NCBI RefSeq assembly: GCF_026342435.1
Contig: NZ_JAPEMT010000001.1
Location: 1,978,501-2,042,500, forward strand
Length of the DNA stretch: 64,000 nucleotides
Reading direction: 5' to 3'
Source of the DNA: Streptomyces sp. NBC_00237
Lineage (GTDB): Bacteria > Actinomycetota > Actinomycetes > Streptomycetales > Streptomycetaceae
Shown here in pieces: positions 9,924 to 18,626 of this stretch (position 1 is its first letter; each line of letters opens with the position of its first letter). A program made the translations under genes and the position numbers. The notes under the pieces were generated by a model that worked only from the letters and a program-made list of their open reading frames with translations, was not told the DNA's origin and made no database searches.

Positions 9924-10520
9924 ATGGAGCACAGCCCCGCCATCACCCAGGCCCTCTCCGACGTCGGCCCCCGCCTCCAGCGCCTGCGCACCGCCCGCGG
10001 CATGACGCTCGCCGCGCTCTCCGAGGCCACCGGGATCTCCACGAGCACGCTCTCCCGCCTGGAGTCCGGCCAGCGCCGCCCCAGCCTGGAGCTCCTCCTG
10101 CCCATCTCGCAGGCCCACCAGGTCCCCCTGGACGACCTCGTCGGCGCCCCCGAGGTCGGCGACCCCCGGGTCAGGATCAAGCCACGCCAGGTGTACGGCT
10201 CGACGGTGTTCCCGCTGACCCACGGGGCGGGCCCCATCCAGGCGTACAAGATGATCCTGCCCACCACCCGGAGCACTCCGGAGGCCCGCACCCACGAGGG
10301 CTACGAGTGGCTGTACGTGCTGTCCGGGCGGCTGCGGCTCGTCCTGGGCGACAAGGACCTGCTGCTCGACCCCGGGGAGGCGGCCGAGTTCGACACCCGG
10401 CTGCCGCACTGGTTCGGCAGCACGGGCAAGGCCCCCGTCGAGGTGCTCAGCCTCTTCGGCCGCCAGGGCGAGCGGATGCACGTACGGGCGAAACCACGCC
10501 CCCGGGACGACAACTCCTAG
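9924..10520 (+). CDS. XRE-family transcriptional regulator with cupin sensor domain
   Basis: 198 residues. The N-terminal helix-turn-helix (about 15-70) contains LRTARGMTLAALSEATGIS and STSTLSRLESGQRRPSLELL. The C-terminal cupin (about 105-185) contains HEGYEWLYVLSGRLRLVLGD and DPGEAAEFDTRLPHWFG, so a small ligand or metal probably controls DNA binding. It is convergent with the histidine kinase, 12 bases between stops. Position between kinase and response regulator suggests later insertion or local rearrangement. Confidence 0.88.
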   Translation: MEHSPAITQALSDVGPRLQRLRTARGMTLAALSEATGISTSTLSRLESGQRRPSLELLLPISQAHQVPLDDLVGAPEVGDPRVRIKPRQVYGSTVFPLTHGAGPIQAYKMILPTTRSTPEARTHEGYEWLYVLSGRLRLVLGDKDLLLDPGEAAEFDTRLPHWFGSTGKAPVEVLSLFGRQGERMHVRAKPRPRDDNS

Positions 10521-10532
10521 AGGACCAGAGGG

Positions 10533-11735
10533 CTAGGGGGCAGCCACGTCCCGCGCCCCCACCGGGAGTTCCGCCCGTACCGCGAAGCCGCCCCGTGGGC
10601 CCGGCCCCGCCGTGAGGCTGCCGCCCGCCGTCGCGAGCCGTTCCGTGAGCCCCTTCAGCCCGGTCCCGCTCCCCGTCGGCGCCTGCACCGTCGGAGCGCG
10701 CCCGTCGTCCACGACCTCCAGCCGCACCCGCTCCGCCGTCCCCTCCACGGAGATCGTGCAGCGCGCCGCCCCCTCGCCGTGCCGTACGACATTGGTGACG
10801 GCCTCCCGGACCACCCACCCCAGCAGTGCCTCGGTCTGCGGCTCCAGCGGCGGCCCCGACTGGCGTACGACCGGCTCGATTCCGGCGGCGGACAACGCCG
10901 AGCGCGCCCCGTCCAGCTCCGTCGACAGGCTGCCCTCGCGGTATCCGCTGACGGCCTCCCTGATCTCGGTGAGTGCCTGACGGCCGACGGACTCGATGTC
11001 GGAGACCTGGGTGAGCGCGGCGTCCAGATCGCGCGGCGCGAGCCGCCTGGCCGCCTCGGACTTGACCACGATCACGGACAGGGTGTGCCCCAGCAGATCG
11101 TGCAGGTCGCGCGAGAACCGCAGCCGCTCCTTCTCCACGGCCGTGCGCGCCAACTCCTGCCGGGTGGCGCGGAGTTCCTTGACGGTGTCGGCGAGGGTGA
11201 GTATGGCGGAGGTGACGAGCCCGGAGATGAGGGTTCCGTACGCGATGTTGATGGCGTTCCAGCCGTCCTTCCACGCGGCGATCCCGCCCGCCAGTACCGC
11301 CAGTACGAGCATGGCCCGGCCCACCTTCGGACCCCGGATCACCGCCCCGGTCGCCAGCCCCGTCAGCATGAAGAAGAGCAGCCACGGCCCGCCGTACATG
11401 ACCGACATGAAACCGGCGATCAGCCCGAGCCCGGCCAGCGCGAGTTTGGTGCTCAGCGCCTCCCGCGACTTCGGGTCGAAGGCGCGCAACACCACATAGA
11501 TGTAGAGGGAGTTGAAGGTGAGGATGCTGAGGCCGCCGACCCACGGGTTGTCGGTCTCGCCCTTGATGAGGTTCGAGAACGCGCCCATCCCCATCAGCAG
11601 CCACGGCAGCAGCGCGAAGCCGTTGGGCGGGCCCATGCTCTCCGGGCCCCGCCCGCCCGCCTTCTTCACGGCCCGCCACTCGGCCCGTCGGGCGGGCCAG
11701 TCGGACTTCCAGCCCTTGTCGACGATCGGCGACAT
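10533..11735 (-). CDS. Sensor histidine kinase (HisKA_3, DesK-like)
   Basis: 400 residues from ATG 11735, preceded by GAGGAGGG. About five hydrophobic segments occupy residues 40-170. The dimerisation/phosphoacceptor box is LRFSRDLHDLLGHTLSVIVV; VVREAVTNVVRHGEG is the N box and GSGTGLKGLTERLA the G box. This is a membrane-sensing NarL-partner kinase. It lies 44 bp downstream of the ABC-2 permease in one operon. Linkage to that exporter, and to the DesR-like regulator at 8869, suggests control of the exporter in response to membrane stress or its substrate. Confidence 0.9.
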   Translation of the reverse strand: MSPIVDKGWKSDWPARRAEWRAVKKAGGRGPESMGPPNGFALLPWLLMGMGAFSNLIKGETDNPWVGGLSILTFNSLYIYVVLRAFDPKSREALSTKLALAGLGLIAGFMSVMYGGPWLLFFMLTGLATGAVIRGPKVGRAMLVLAVLAGGIAAWKDGWNAINIAYGTLISGLVTSAILTLADTVKELRATRQELARTAVEKERLRFSRDLHDLLGHTLSVIVVKSEAARRLAPRDLDAALTQVSDIESVGRQALTEIREAVSGYREGSLSTELDGARSALSAAGIEPVVRQSGPPLEPQTEALLGWVVREAVTNVVRHGEGAARCTISVEGTAERVRLEVVDDGRAPTVQAPTGSGTGLKGLTERLATAGGSLTAGPGPRGGFAVRAELPVGARDVAAP

Positions 11736-11779
11736 CGGCCCACCCTCCTCAGGATTCCGCAGGATCGTGCGGGACTCCG

Positions 11780-12508
11780 CTACGCGGTGCGCGCGGCCTT
11801 CCGGTACGACACGACAGCGTACGAGCCGAAGACCAGCAGCCACCCGCTGAGCACCGCCACCGCGACCGCCCCGGGAGCCTCGCCCCGCCCGACCGCCGTA
11901 CCGAGCTGGGCGAGCGCCCGGGTCGGGGTGTACGTGGAGATCCCCTGGAGCCAGCCGGGGAAGAACTGAACGGGGAACCACAGCCCGCCCAGGATCGAGA
12001 GCCCCAGGTTGCAGCCGACGTTGACGACTCCGGTGCTCTGCGCGGACAGCCGGTAGCCGTTGCCGATCCCCAGCAGGGTGAACGGCAGCACCCCCAGCCA
12101 CAGCAGCACCAGGAGCAGCGCCCACTGCCACACCGCCAGAGCGACCCCGTTGACCAGACCGCCCACCGCGAGCACGGCGAGGATCGCGGGCAGGACGACG
12201 ACGGACGCGGTCAGCGCCCGCCCCACCACGACCTGCGCCGGAGTCATGGGCGTGATCCGCAGCTGCCGTAGCCAGCCCAGGGCCTTGTCCTCGGCGACGC
12301 CGGTACCGGCGGACATGGCCGCGCCCATCGCGCCGTACACCGCCATCCCGATCATCGAGCCGATCTTCCAGAGGTCGTCCGCGCCGCCGCCGATGTTGGT
12401 GAAGAGCAGGTACATCAGCACCGGCATGCCGATGCCGAAGATGACGAACCCCGTGTCGCGCAGCGTGCGCCGGGTCTCCAGGGCGACGTAGTCGAGTACG
12501 AGAGCCAT
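11780..12508 (-). CDS. ABC-2 type transporter permease
   Basis: 242 residues with six hydrophobic segments. FVIFGIGMPVLMYLLFTNI opens the membrane domain, DKALGWLRQLRITPMTPAQV is the typical cytoplasmic loop and GGLWFPVQFFPGWLQGISTY the conserved late motif. It is the membrane half of an exporter with the ATPase at 12508: the ATPase stop and permease start share one base (TGATG). Drug, lipid or peptide export are all possible. Confidence 0.9.
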   Translation of the reverse strand: MALVLDYVALETRRTLRDTGFVIFGIGMPVLMYLLFTNIGGGADDLWKIGSMIGMAVYGAMGAAMSAGTGVAEDKALGWLRQLRITPMTPAQVVVGRALTASVVVLPAILAVLAVGGLVNGVALAVWQWALLLVLLWLGVLPFTLLGIGNGYRLSAQSTGVVNVGCNLGLSILGGLWFPVQFFPGWLQGISTYTPTRALAQLGTAVGRGEAPGAVAVAVLSGWLLVFGSYAVVSYRKAARTA

Positions 12509-13449
12509 CAGACGTTCTCCTTGACGCGGGCCGCAGGGCCGTCGGGGTCGGTGAGGCGGAGGAAGGCGTCCTCCAGGGTGGCCGGGGCGACTTCCAGGCC
12601 GCGTATCGCCCGCATCCCGGCCAGGGCGACGACGGTGGCGTCGGAGTCGTCGCTGCGGAGCCGGGCGCGGTCACCTCTGATCTCGACCCCGGTCACGCCG
12701 GGCAGCACCGACAGGCCCTCGCTGGGGCGTCCCGCCAGGTCGAAGGAGACCAGGTTTCCGCCCGCCTCGCGGCGCAGCCGGTCGCCGCTGCCGTCGGCGA
12801 CGACGCGGCCCCGGTCGACGACGATGATGCGGGAGGCGTTCTCGTCGGCCTCGGTGAGGTAGTGGGTGGAGAACAGCACGGTCTTGCCACGGGCCGCGAA
12901 GCGCCGCATCGAGTGCCACAGCGCCCGCCGGGCCTCGACGTCGAGCGCGGCCGTCGGCTCGTCCAGTACGACGAGGTCCGGGTCGCCGACCAGGGCGATG
13001 GCGAACCGCACCCGCTGGATCTGCCCGCCGGACAGCCGGTCCGCGCGCCGGGGCCCGAACTCCCGTATCCCGGCCAGGTCGAGCGCCTCGTCCACGGGCA
13101 TCGGCTTCGGGTACGTCTTCGCCACGAAGGACACCAGCTCGCGCACGGTCACCCGGGGGACGGGCCGCCCGTCCTGGAGCATCGCCCCGACCCGGCCCGC
13201 CTGTACGGCCAGGGCGGGGGCCTCGCCGAAGAGCCGGACGGAGCCGGAGTCGGGCTCGTCCAGGCCGAGGAGGAGGCCGATGGCGGTGGACTTGCCCGCG
13301 CCGTTGCGGCCGAGGAGGGCGGTGGTCTCGCCGGGGTGCAGGGCGAGGCTCAGTCCGTCCACCGCGCGGACGCCGCCGTAGGACTTGACGGCGCCGGTGA
13401 AGTGCACGGCGGGGGCGGGGGCGGGTCCCGGTTCGGGTGTCTTCCTCAT
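12508..13449 (-). CDS. ABC transporter ATP-binding protein
   Basis: 313 residues. Walker A LLGRNGAGKSTAIGLLLG, Q-loop VGAMLQDGRP, signature LSGGQIQRVRFAIALVGDP, Walker B LVVLDEPTAALD and switch histidine LFSTHYLTEADE are all intact. A C-terminal extension of about 80 residues is common in ABC-2 drug exporters. First gene of the operon ATPase-permease-kinase. The 390-bp gap upstream holds a KstR-like operator and promoter facing the other way. Confidence 0.92.
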   Translation of the reverse strand: MRKTPEPGPAPAPAVHFTGAVKSYGGVRAVDGLSLALHPGETTALLGRNGAGKSTAIGLLLGLDEPDSGSVRLFGEAPALAVQAGRVGAMLQDGRPVPRVTVRELVSFVAKTYPKPMPVDEALDLAGIREFGPRRADRLSGGQIQRVRFAIALVGDPDLVVLDEPTAALDVEARRALWHSMRRFAARGKTVLFSTHYLTEADENASRIIVVDRGRVVADGSGDRLRREAGGNLVSFDLAGRPSEGLSVLPGVTGVEIRGDRARLRSDDSDATVVALAGMRAIRGLEVAPATLEDAFLRLTDPDGPAARVKENV

Positions 13450-13576
13450 GCCGACGACGCTACGGAGGAGGGGCGGGCGGGGCGTAGTGCCGGATGTACG
13501 GAGTCGGGCGGGACAAATGTCATGGGTGCGGAACGGGGGAGGGCGGAGTAGATCTGACGAGTCGTCACCTCGTGGG

Positions 13577-13635
13577 TTCCCAAGTGCCGTGTGGTGCGTT
13601 ATACATGGTGCCCACCGGCCTAGAACGCGTTCTAG
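13577..13635 (+). promoter_or_regulatory. Promoter with perfect KstR-like palindrome
   Basis: TTCCCA at 13577-13582 and TATACA at 13600-13605 are separated by 17 bp. They are followed by the 16-bp perfect palindrome CTAGAACGCGTTCTAG at 13620-13635. Its core TAGAACGCGTTCTA fits TNNAACNNGTTNNA exactly. The operator sits about where transcription would start, as expected for repression. The MaoC gene starts 204 bp downstream. Confidence 0.7.
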
Positions 13636-13715
13636 AAGTGGGGCGCGCACCGGGTCGGCCCCGTACGGCCCCGGCGTGTCCGACGGTGCGGACGGCCACG
13701 TCGGGGCCTTGGCGG

Positions 13716-13815
13716 TACGCGTACGACACGACGCGTACGACACGACACGTACGACACGCGACGCGTACGACCCGACCCGACGCGACGCGTGCGACCCGAC
13801 ACGACGCGCGCACCA
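13716..13815. repeat. CGTACGACACG-rich low-complexity leader
   Basis: About 100 bp of irregular head-to-tail CGACACG, CGTACGA and CGACGCG units lie between the operator and the MaoC start. If transcription begins at the operator they form part of a leader of roughly 200 nt. No gene is supported in 13450-13839. Confidence 0.6.
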
Positions 13816-13839
13816 CGAACGTAAGGAGCCCCGCCTCCC

Positions 13840-14694
13840 ATGCCCATCGACGTTGCGAAGGCCCTCGCCGCCGAGCCCCGGACCGGCAAGGCCGTCTGGG
13901 GTCACAAGGACGTCCAGCTCTACCACCTCGGCCTCGGCGCGGGTGTCCCCGCCACCGACCCCGGCGAACTGCGCTACACCCTGGAGAGCAAGCTCCACGT
14001 CCTGCCCAGCTTCGCCACCGTCGCGGGCGCGGGCATGGCCATGATGGGCGGGCTCGCGGCCCCCGGCATCGAGGTGGACCTCGCCGCCGTACTGCACGGC
14101 GGACAGACCGTCACCCTCCATCGCCCGATCCCCGTCGAGGGCGAAGCGACGCTGACCTCCACCGTCCAGGCCGTGTACGACAAGGGCAAGGCGGCGGTGA
14201 TCGTCCTGCGCTCCGAGGCCGCCGACGCGGACGGCCCGCTCTGGACGAACGACTCCGCCGTCTTCGTGCGCGGCGAGGGCGGCTTCGGCGGCGACCGAGG
14301 CCCGTCCGCCCGGCTCGAAGCCCCGTCCCGTGAGCCGGAGTTCACCGTCGAGCGCCCGATCCGCGAGGAGCAGGCTCTCCTCTACCGCCTCTCCGGCGAC
14401 TGGAACCCGCTGCACGCCGACCCCGAGTTCGCGAAGCTCGCGGGCTTCGACAAGCCGATCCTGCACGGCCTGTGCACGTACGGCATGACCCTGAAGGCCG
14501 TCGTGGACACGGTGCTCGGCGGGGACGTGGCCCGGGTGACCTCGTACGCCACCCGCTTCGCCGGGGTGGTCTTCCCGGGCGAGACCCTGCGCATCCGGAT
14601 GTGGACCGATGAAGGCCGCACCCAGGTGACGGTGACGGCGGCCGGACGCGACGACGCGCCCGTACTGGCCGACACCGTCGTCACGCACTCATGA
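13840..14694 (+). CDS. MaoC-family (R)-specific enoyl-CoA hydratase, double hot-dog
   Basis: 284 residues, the usual length of two-domain hydratase-2 enzymes. The catalytic motif YRLSGDWNPLHADPEFAKLA near residue 185 carries the Asp/His pair; FDKPILHGLCTYG follows. The N-terminal half is the degenerate substrate-tunnel repeat. Mycobacterial relatives (Rv3538 type) hydrate steroid side-chain enoyl-CoA. AAGGAG lies 10 bases before ATG. It is first in an operon with the alcohol dehydrogenase and SDR, behind a KstR-like operator. Confidence 0.9.
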   Translation: MPIDVAKALAAEPRTGKAVWGHKDVQLYHLGLGAGVPATDPGELRYTLESKLHVLPSFATVAGAGMAMMGGLAAPGIEVDLAAVLHGGQTVTLHRPIPVEGEATLTSTVQAVYDKGKAAVIVLRSEAADADGPLWTNDSAVFVRGEGGFGGDRGPSARLEAPSREPEFTVERPIREEQALLYRLSGDWNPLHADPEFAKLAGFDKPILHGLCTYGMTLKAVVDTVLGGDVARVTSYATRFAGVVFPGETLRIRMWTDEGRTQVTVTAAGRDDAPVLADTVVTHS

Positions 14695-14723
14695 ACTGAC
14701 CGTATTCCGAGGGGAGTTGTGGC

Positions 14724-15800
14724 ATGCGCGCTGCCGTACTGCACGAGATAGGACAGGACAAGCTTGAAGTCCTCGACGACGTCGAGGCGGTGGGCTTCGG
14801 CCCGGGCAAGGTGAAGATCCGGGTGCGGGCCACCGGGCTCTGCCACTCCGACGTCTCCGCGATGAACGGCGTCCTGCCGCAGCCCGCCCCCTTCATCCCC
14901 GGCCACGAGGGCGCGGGCGAGATCGTGGACGTCGGCGACGGCGTCGAGGGGCTGACGGCGGGCGACCGCGTCCTGGTCTGCTGGCTCCCCGCCTGCGGGA
15001 CGTGTCCGGCCTGCAAGCGCGGCCAGACGCAGCTCTGCCTCGCCGGTTTCATGAACGCGGGCACCCCCAACTTCAAGCGCCCCGGCGGTGACGTCTTCGG
15101 CTTCGCCGGAACCGGCACCTTCACCGAGGAGGTCGTGGTCGGCGCCGGTTGCGCGGTCCCGATCCCCGACGACGTCCCCTTCGAGATCGCCGCGCTGATC
15201 GGCTGCGGGGTGACGACGGGACTGGGCGCCGCCATCAACACGGCACAGGTGCAGGCCGGTTCGTCGGTCGCCGTCATCGGCTGCGGGGGAGTGGGCATCT
15301 CCGCGATCCAGGGGGCGCGGGTGCAGGGCGCGGCGCAGATCGTCGCCGTCGACCCGGTCGCCTCGCGTCGGGAGGCCGCGCGGAGGTTCGGCGCGACGGA
15401 GGCGGTGTCGCCGGACGAACTGGCCGACGCCAAACAGCGGATCACGGCAGGGGAGGGCTTCGACTACGTCTTCGAGGTCGTGGGCAAGTCCGCCACCGCC
15501 AGGACCGCGTACGAGGCGACCCGGCGCGGCGGCACGCTCTGCGTGGTCGGCGCGGGCGCGATGGACGACTACTTCCAGGTCAACATGTTCGAGCTGTTCT
15601 TCGACGAGAAGCGGATCCTGCCGTCGATGTACGGGGGCGGGGACGTGCTGCGTTCGTACGAGCGGGCCATCGCGCTGTGGCGGGCGGGGCGCATCGACCT
15701 GGAGAGCATGATCACGCACCGGGTCCAGCTGGCGGAGATCAACGAGGCCCTGGAACAGATGCGGACGGGCGTGGCCCTCCGTACGTCCATCGCACTCTGA
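14724..15800 (+). CDS. Zinc-dependent alcohol dehydrogenase (MDR)
   Basis: 358 residues. Catalytic zinc ligands Cys40 and His61-Glu62 are seen in ATGLCHSDVSAMNG and IPGHEGAGEIVDVGDG. The structural zinc loop CGTCPACKRGQTQLC has all four cysteines (about 91, 94, 97, 105). The cofactor fold is VAVIGCGGVGISAIQGA. Oxidises an alcohol with NAD. Starts 29 bp after the MaoC stop with GAGGGGAG upstream. In this setting a hydroxy-lipid or sterol-derived alcohol is a reasonable but unproven substrate. Confidence 0.9.
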   Translation: MRAAVLHEIGQDKLEVLDDVEAVGFGPGKVKIRVRATGLCHSDVSAMNGVLPQPAPFIPGHEGAGEIVDVGDGVEGLTAGDRVLVCWLPACGTCPACKRGQTQLCLAGFMNAGTPNFKRPGGDVFGFAGTGTFTEEVVVGAGCAVPIPDDVPFEIAALIGCGVTTGLGAAINTAQVQAGSSVAVIGCGGVGISAIQGARVQGAAQIVAVDPVASRREAARRFGATEAVSPDELADAKQRITAGEGFDYVFEVVGKSATARTAYEATRRGGTLCVVGAGAMDDYFQVNMFELFFDEKRILPSMYGGGDVLRSYERAIALWRAGRIDLESMITHRVQLAEINEALEQMRTGVALRTSIAL

Positions 15801-15834
15801 ACCGAACTGTCCTGCGGAGAAAGGGAGTTGCCGG

Positions 15835-16779
15835 ATGTCACTGCCCCTGGAAGGGCTTTCCGCGATCGTCACGGGTGCGGGCCGGGGGCTCGGCCGGGCC
15901 GAGGCCGTCGAACTCGCCCGGCTCGGCGCGAGCGTGGTCGTCAACGACTTCGGACAGCCGGGCCGGGACGGCTCGGGCGCCGCGTCCGCCGGGCCCGCGG
16001 AGGAGGTCGTGGCGGAGATCAGGGCGGCCGGGGGCGCGGCCGTGGCCCATCTCGGAGACGTCGCCGACTTCGAACAGGCCCGTGGGCTGGTGGAGTTGAC
16101 GGTGCGGGAGTTCGGGAAGCTGGACGTCCTGGTGAACAACGCGGGCATCCTGCGGGACCGGATGATCTTCTCGATGAGCGAGGAGGAGTGGGACTCGGTG
16201 ATCCGGGTCCACCTGAAGGGTCACTTCAACACGACGCACTTCGCGGCCGTGCACTGGCGGGAGAGGTCGAAGGGGGCGGGCGGGCCGGTGTACGGGCGGA
16301 TCGTCAACACCTCGTCGGAGGCTTTCCTCGCAGGGTCGGCGGGCCAGCCGAACTACGCGGCGGCGAAGGGGGGCGTGGTCGGGCTGACGACGTCGACGGC
16401 GCTGGCGCTGCGGAAGTACGGGGTGACGGCGAACGCGATCTGTCCTCGGGCGCGGACGAGGATGACGGAGGACGTGTTCGCGGGGTTCGCCGAGGAGGCC
16501 GGTCCTGGTGGCCTGGACGCGCTCGCCCCCGAGCACGTGGCGCCGCTGGTGGGGTACTTGGCGTCGCCTGCGGCGGGGCGGGTGAACGGGCAGTTGCTGG
16601 TGGTGCACGGGGGGATGGTGGCGGTGGTGGAGAGGCCGAGGGTGGCGGCGAAGTTCGACGCGGAGAAGGGGGTGTTTTCGTACGGGGAGCTGGATGAGGT
16701 GCTGTCGGGGTATTTCGGGGGGCGGCCGGATGGGGAGACGTTTGGGGCGGGGGAGGTGTTGGGGCTGAAGCGGGGGTAG
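15835..16779 (+). CDS. SDR-family 3-hydroxyacyl-CoA dehydrogenase (Hsd4A-like)
   Basis: 314 residues. Cofactor motif TGAGRGLG at residues 13-20, DVLVNNAGILRDRMIF, and catalytic NTSSEAFLAGSAGQPNYAAA-K, giving Ser, Tyr and Lys. The long form with a C-terminal extension of about 50 residues matches the multifunctional-enzyme type 2 or Hsd4A branch, where it oxidises (R)-3-hydroxyacyl-CoA made by MaoC hydratases. It begins 34 bp after the alcohol dehydrogenase stop and ends the operon. Nearby mosaic repeats may serve as terminator. Confidence 0.88.
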   Translation: MSLPLEGLSAIVTGAGRGLGRAEAVELARLGASVVVNDFGQPGRDGSGAASAGPAEEVVAEIRAAGGAAVAHLGDVADFEQARGLVELTVREFGKLDVLVNNAGILRDRMIFSMSEEEWDSVIRVHLKGHFNTTHFAAVHWRERSKGAGGPVYGRIVNTSSEAFLAGSAGQPNYAAAKGGVVGLTTSTALALRKYGVTANAICPRARTRMTEDVFAGFAEEAGPGGLDALAPEHVAPLVGYLASPAAGRVNGQLLVVHGGMVAVVERPRVAAKFDAEKGVFSYGELDEVLSGYFGGRPDGETFGAGEVLGLKRG

Positions 16780-16789
16780 GGGGGCGGGG

Positions 16790-17090
16790 CGGGGGCTGGG
16801 GTTCCGGCCGCCTTCGGCGGGGGATCCCCCCTCTCCGCCCCTTCCCTCAAGTGCTTGCCGCGCGGCTGGTCGCGCAGTTCCCCGCGCCCCTCAATGCCCC
16901 TTATGGGGGCAAAATTCAGCCCGTCGAGGGGGTCCCCCCTGCTCGAGCGAAGCCGAGAGCTTGGGGGAGATTGAGGACGCGCGGGCGAAGCCCGTGCAGG
17001 GGGCGAGGGGCGTAGCCCCCATCCTTAACGCCAGCCCCGTCAGGGTTGAGGTGAAGGGGTGGGGCTGGGGTGGCCCGCCGCAGGCGAACA
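16790..17090. repeat. Mosaic dispersed-repeat block
   Basis: Several modules in series: a GCCTTCGGCGG/CCGCCCCTTCCC unit at about 16810-16855; GGTCGCGCAGTTCCCCGCGC at 16868-16887; a hairpin-forming unit at 16929-16966; an ATTGAGGACGCGCGGGCG-type unit at 16970-17020; and GTGAAGGGGTGGGGCTGGGG with GGCCCGCCGCAGGCG at 17051-17086. The last module runs into the end of the minus-strand gene at 17040 and encodes its last residues. Confidence 0.7.
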
Positions 17091-18626
17091 CGAGAGCGGA
17101 CCGCTCGGCACCGCGATCAGCGTCGCCGCCACCGCCACCGGCACCCGTACCGGCACCGCCGTCCGCACCATCGCCGGCGCCGCCGCGTGCACGGACGCCG
17201 GTACTCCCGCCCCCACCCCCAGCGGATCCGGCACCGCTTCGGCCACCGGACCCCCGCCGGGCCCGCTCATCGGACGTACGACCCGGGTGATCGGCCCGAG
17301 CACGGAGGGAGGAGAAGGGGAAGAGGGAGGAGAAGAGGGAGGCGGCGGCGGGGGCGGCGCAGATGCCGCCCCCTCCTCCTCCTGTCTCGCCCGCACCCCG
17401 ATCCTGTGCATCCGCCCCGTCAGCGAAGCCTGCTGAAGGGGGACCGGCCTCCAGGCCGCCGCCGGAGCCCCACCGGACGGGTCCGACGGTACGCAGTCCG
17501 GCGGTAGGGAGCCCGGCAGTACGGAGCCCTCCGGCGCCGCGGCCCCGGACGCGCAGGCCCCGGCCTCCGGGACCCCGCCCGCCCCCGCCTCCTCCTCCGG
17601 CGGAACCTCCACCCCGACCACCCCGCAAGGAACCGCCCCCGTCGCGAACGGCAGCCTCAGCACCCCCTCCCTGGTCCACAGCCCCGCCCCCGCCAACCAC
17701 CCACCCGGCGGCGCGAGCTGGAACAGGCGGCGGTCCGCCGGGCGCCACACCCCCACCCAACTCCCCGGCGCGGGTCCGGCAGATCCCGGCGCGCGGTCGA
17801 TGCGTACCGCCACCGCACACGCCTCCGGCATCAGCACCTGACCCGGCTGCGCGGCGAAGGGTGTCAGGACGCAGCCGTCCAGCCGCAGGCAGTCGGGGAA
17901 GCGCACCGGGCGGGTGCTGCCGAGCACGCCCCAGCCGAGCCGGTCCTCGCCCGGCGCGTCCGACCGGATCACGATCAGGCCGCTGTCCGGGTCGGCGAGG
18001 AGCAGCCGGTCGTGGCTGTGTTCGGCGATCTGGAGGAGGGGGGTCACCTCGCCGCCCCGCTCCAGGTCCACGGCGACCGCCTTCACCACCCCGTTCGCCG
18101 CCTCCCGGTCCAGGGCGAGCATCCGCCCGGTGCGGTCCAGCCAGACCCCGCCCGTGCACCGGCCCGGCACCTCCGCCACGTGCTCGGGCCCGAACGCCCC
18201 GCCCGCCACCAGCCAGACCGCCGTCGACTGCGGCCCGACGGCCAGCGCGTACGCGGCACTGCCGTTGGGTGCGGGCGGCAGCAGTCGCAGCGGGCCCGCC
18301 CCGAACTCCACCGCACCCAGCGGGAGTTCACCGGTCGAAGGTCCCGTCGGGTACAGGAGCGAGAAGACGTGCCGCCCCGCCACCTCCCGGTGGATCAGCA
18401 CCCGCCCGTCCGCCAGCGGCAGCACCTCCGTGCCGGGCTCCTCCGGCTGGTCCGCCGGGAGCGGCACCGCGTACGGCTCGGGGCCGTCCAGCGTCCAGCG
18501 CTCCGGGAACCACGCCTCGCCGTCCCCGGCCAGCCGGGCGGCGTACGAACCGTCCGCGGCGATCGTGAACCCGCTGCGGTGCACCGCACCGCCCTCCGAG
18601 GCGGTCTCGATGGCACAGGCTGTCAT
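17040..18626 (-). CDS. Hypothetical protein, probable beta-propeller
   Basis: 528 residues, not recognised as a named family. From ATG 18626 (with GGAGGTGA upstream) the first 380 residues show recurring short strands and Trp/Gly blades such as GGVWLDRTGRMLALDREA, HDRLLLADPDSGLIVIRSD and SWVGVWRPADRRLFQLAPP, as in WD/TolB-like propellers. The last 150 residues are Pro/Ser/Ala-rich with a polyproline run and look disordered. The final residues (PAAGHPSPTPSPQP) are encoded by a dispersed intergenic repeat module, so the original stop was probably lost. Divergent from the Nif3 gene. Confidence 0.7.
   Translation of the reverse strand: MTACAIETASEGGAVHRSGFTIAADGSYAARLAGDGEAWFPERWTLDGPEPYAVPLPADQPEEPGTEVLPLADGRVLIHREVAGRHVFSLLYPTGPSTGELPLGAVEFGAGPLRLLPPAPNGSAAYALAVGPQSTAVWLVAGGAFGPEHVAEVPGRCTGGVWLDRTGRMLALDREAANGVVKAVAVDLERGGEVTPLLQIAEHSHDRLLLADPDSGLIVIRSDAPGEDRLGWGVLGSTRPVRFPDCLRLDGCVLTPFAAQPGQVLMPEACAVAVRIDRAPGSAGPAPGSWVGVWRPADRRLFQLAPPGGWLAGAGLWTREGVLRLPFATGAVPCGVVGVEVPPEEEAGAGGVPEAGACASGAAAPEGSVLPGSLPPDCVPSDPSGGAPAAAWRPVPLQQASLTGRMHRIGVRARQEEEGAASAPPPPPPPSSPPSSPSPPSVLGPITRVVRPMSGPGGGPVAEAVPDPLGVGAGVPASVHAAAPAMVRTAVPVRVPVAVAATLIAVPSGPLSCSPAAGHPSPTPSPQP

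Noticed and set aside
16800..17090. Novel small RNA gene
   Set aside because: Hairpins are present but every piece recurs elsewhere as a dispersed repeat; no promoter is evident.
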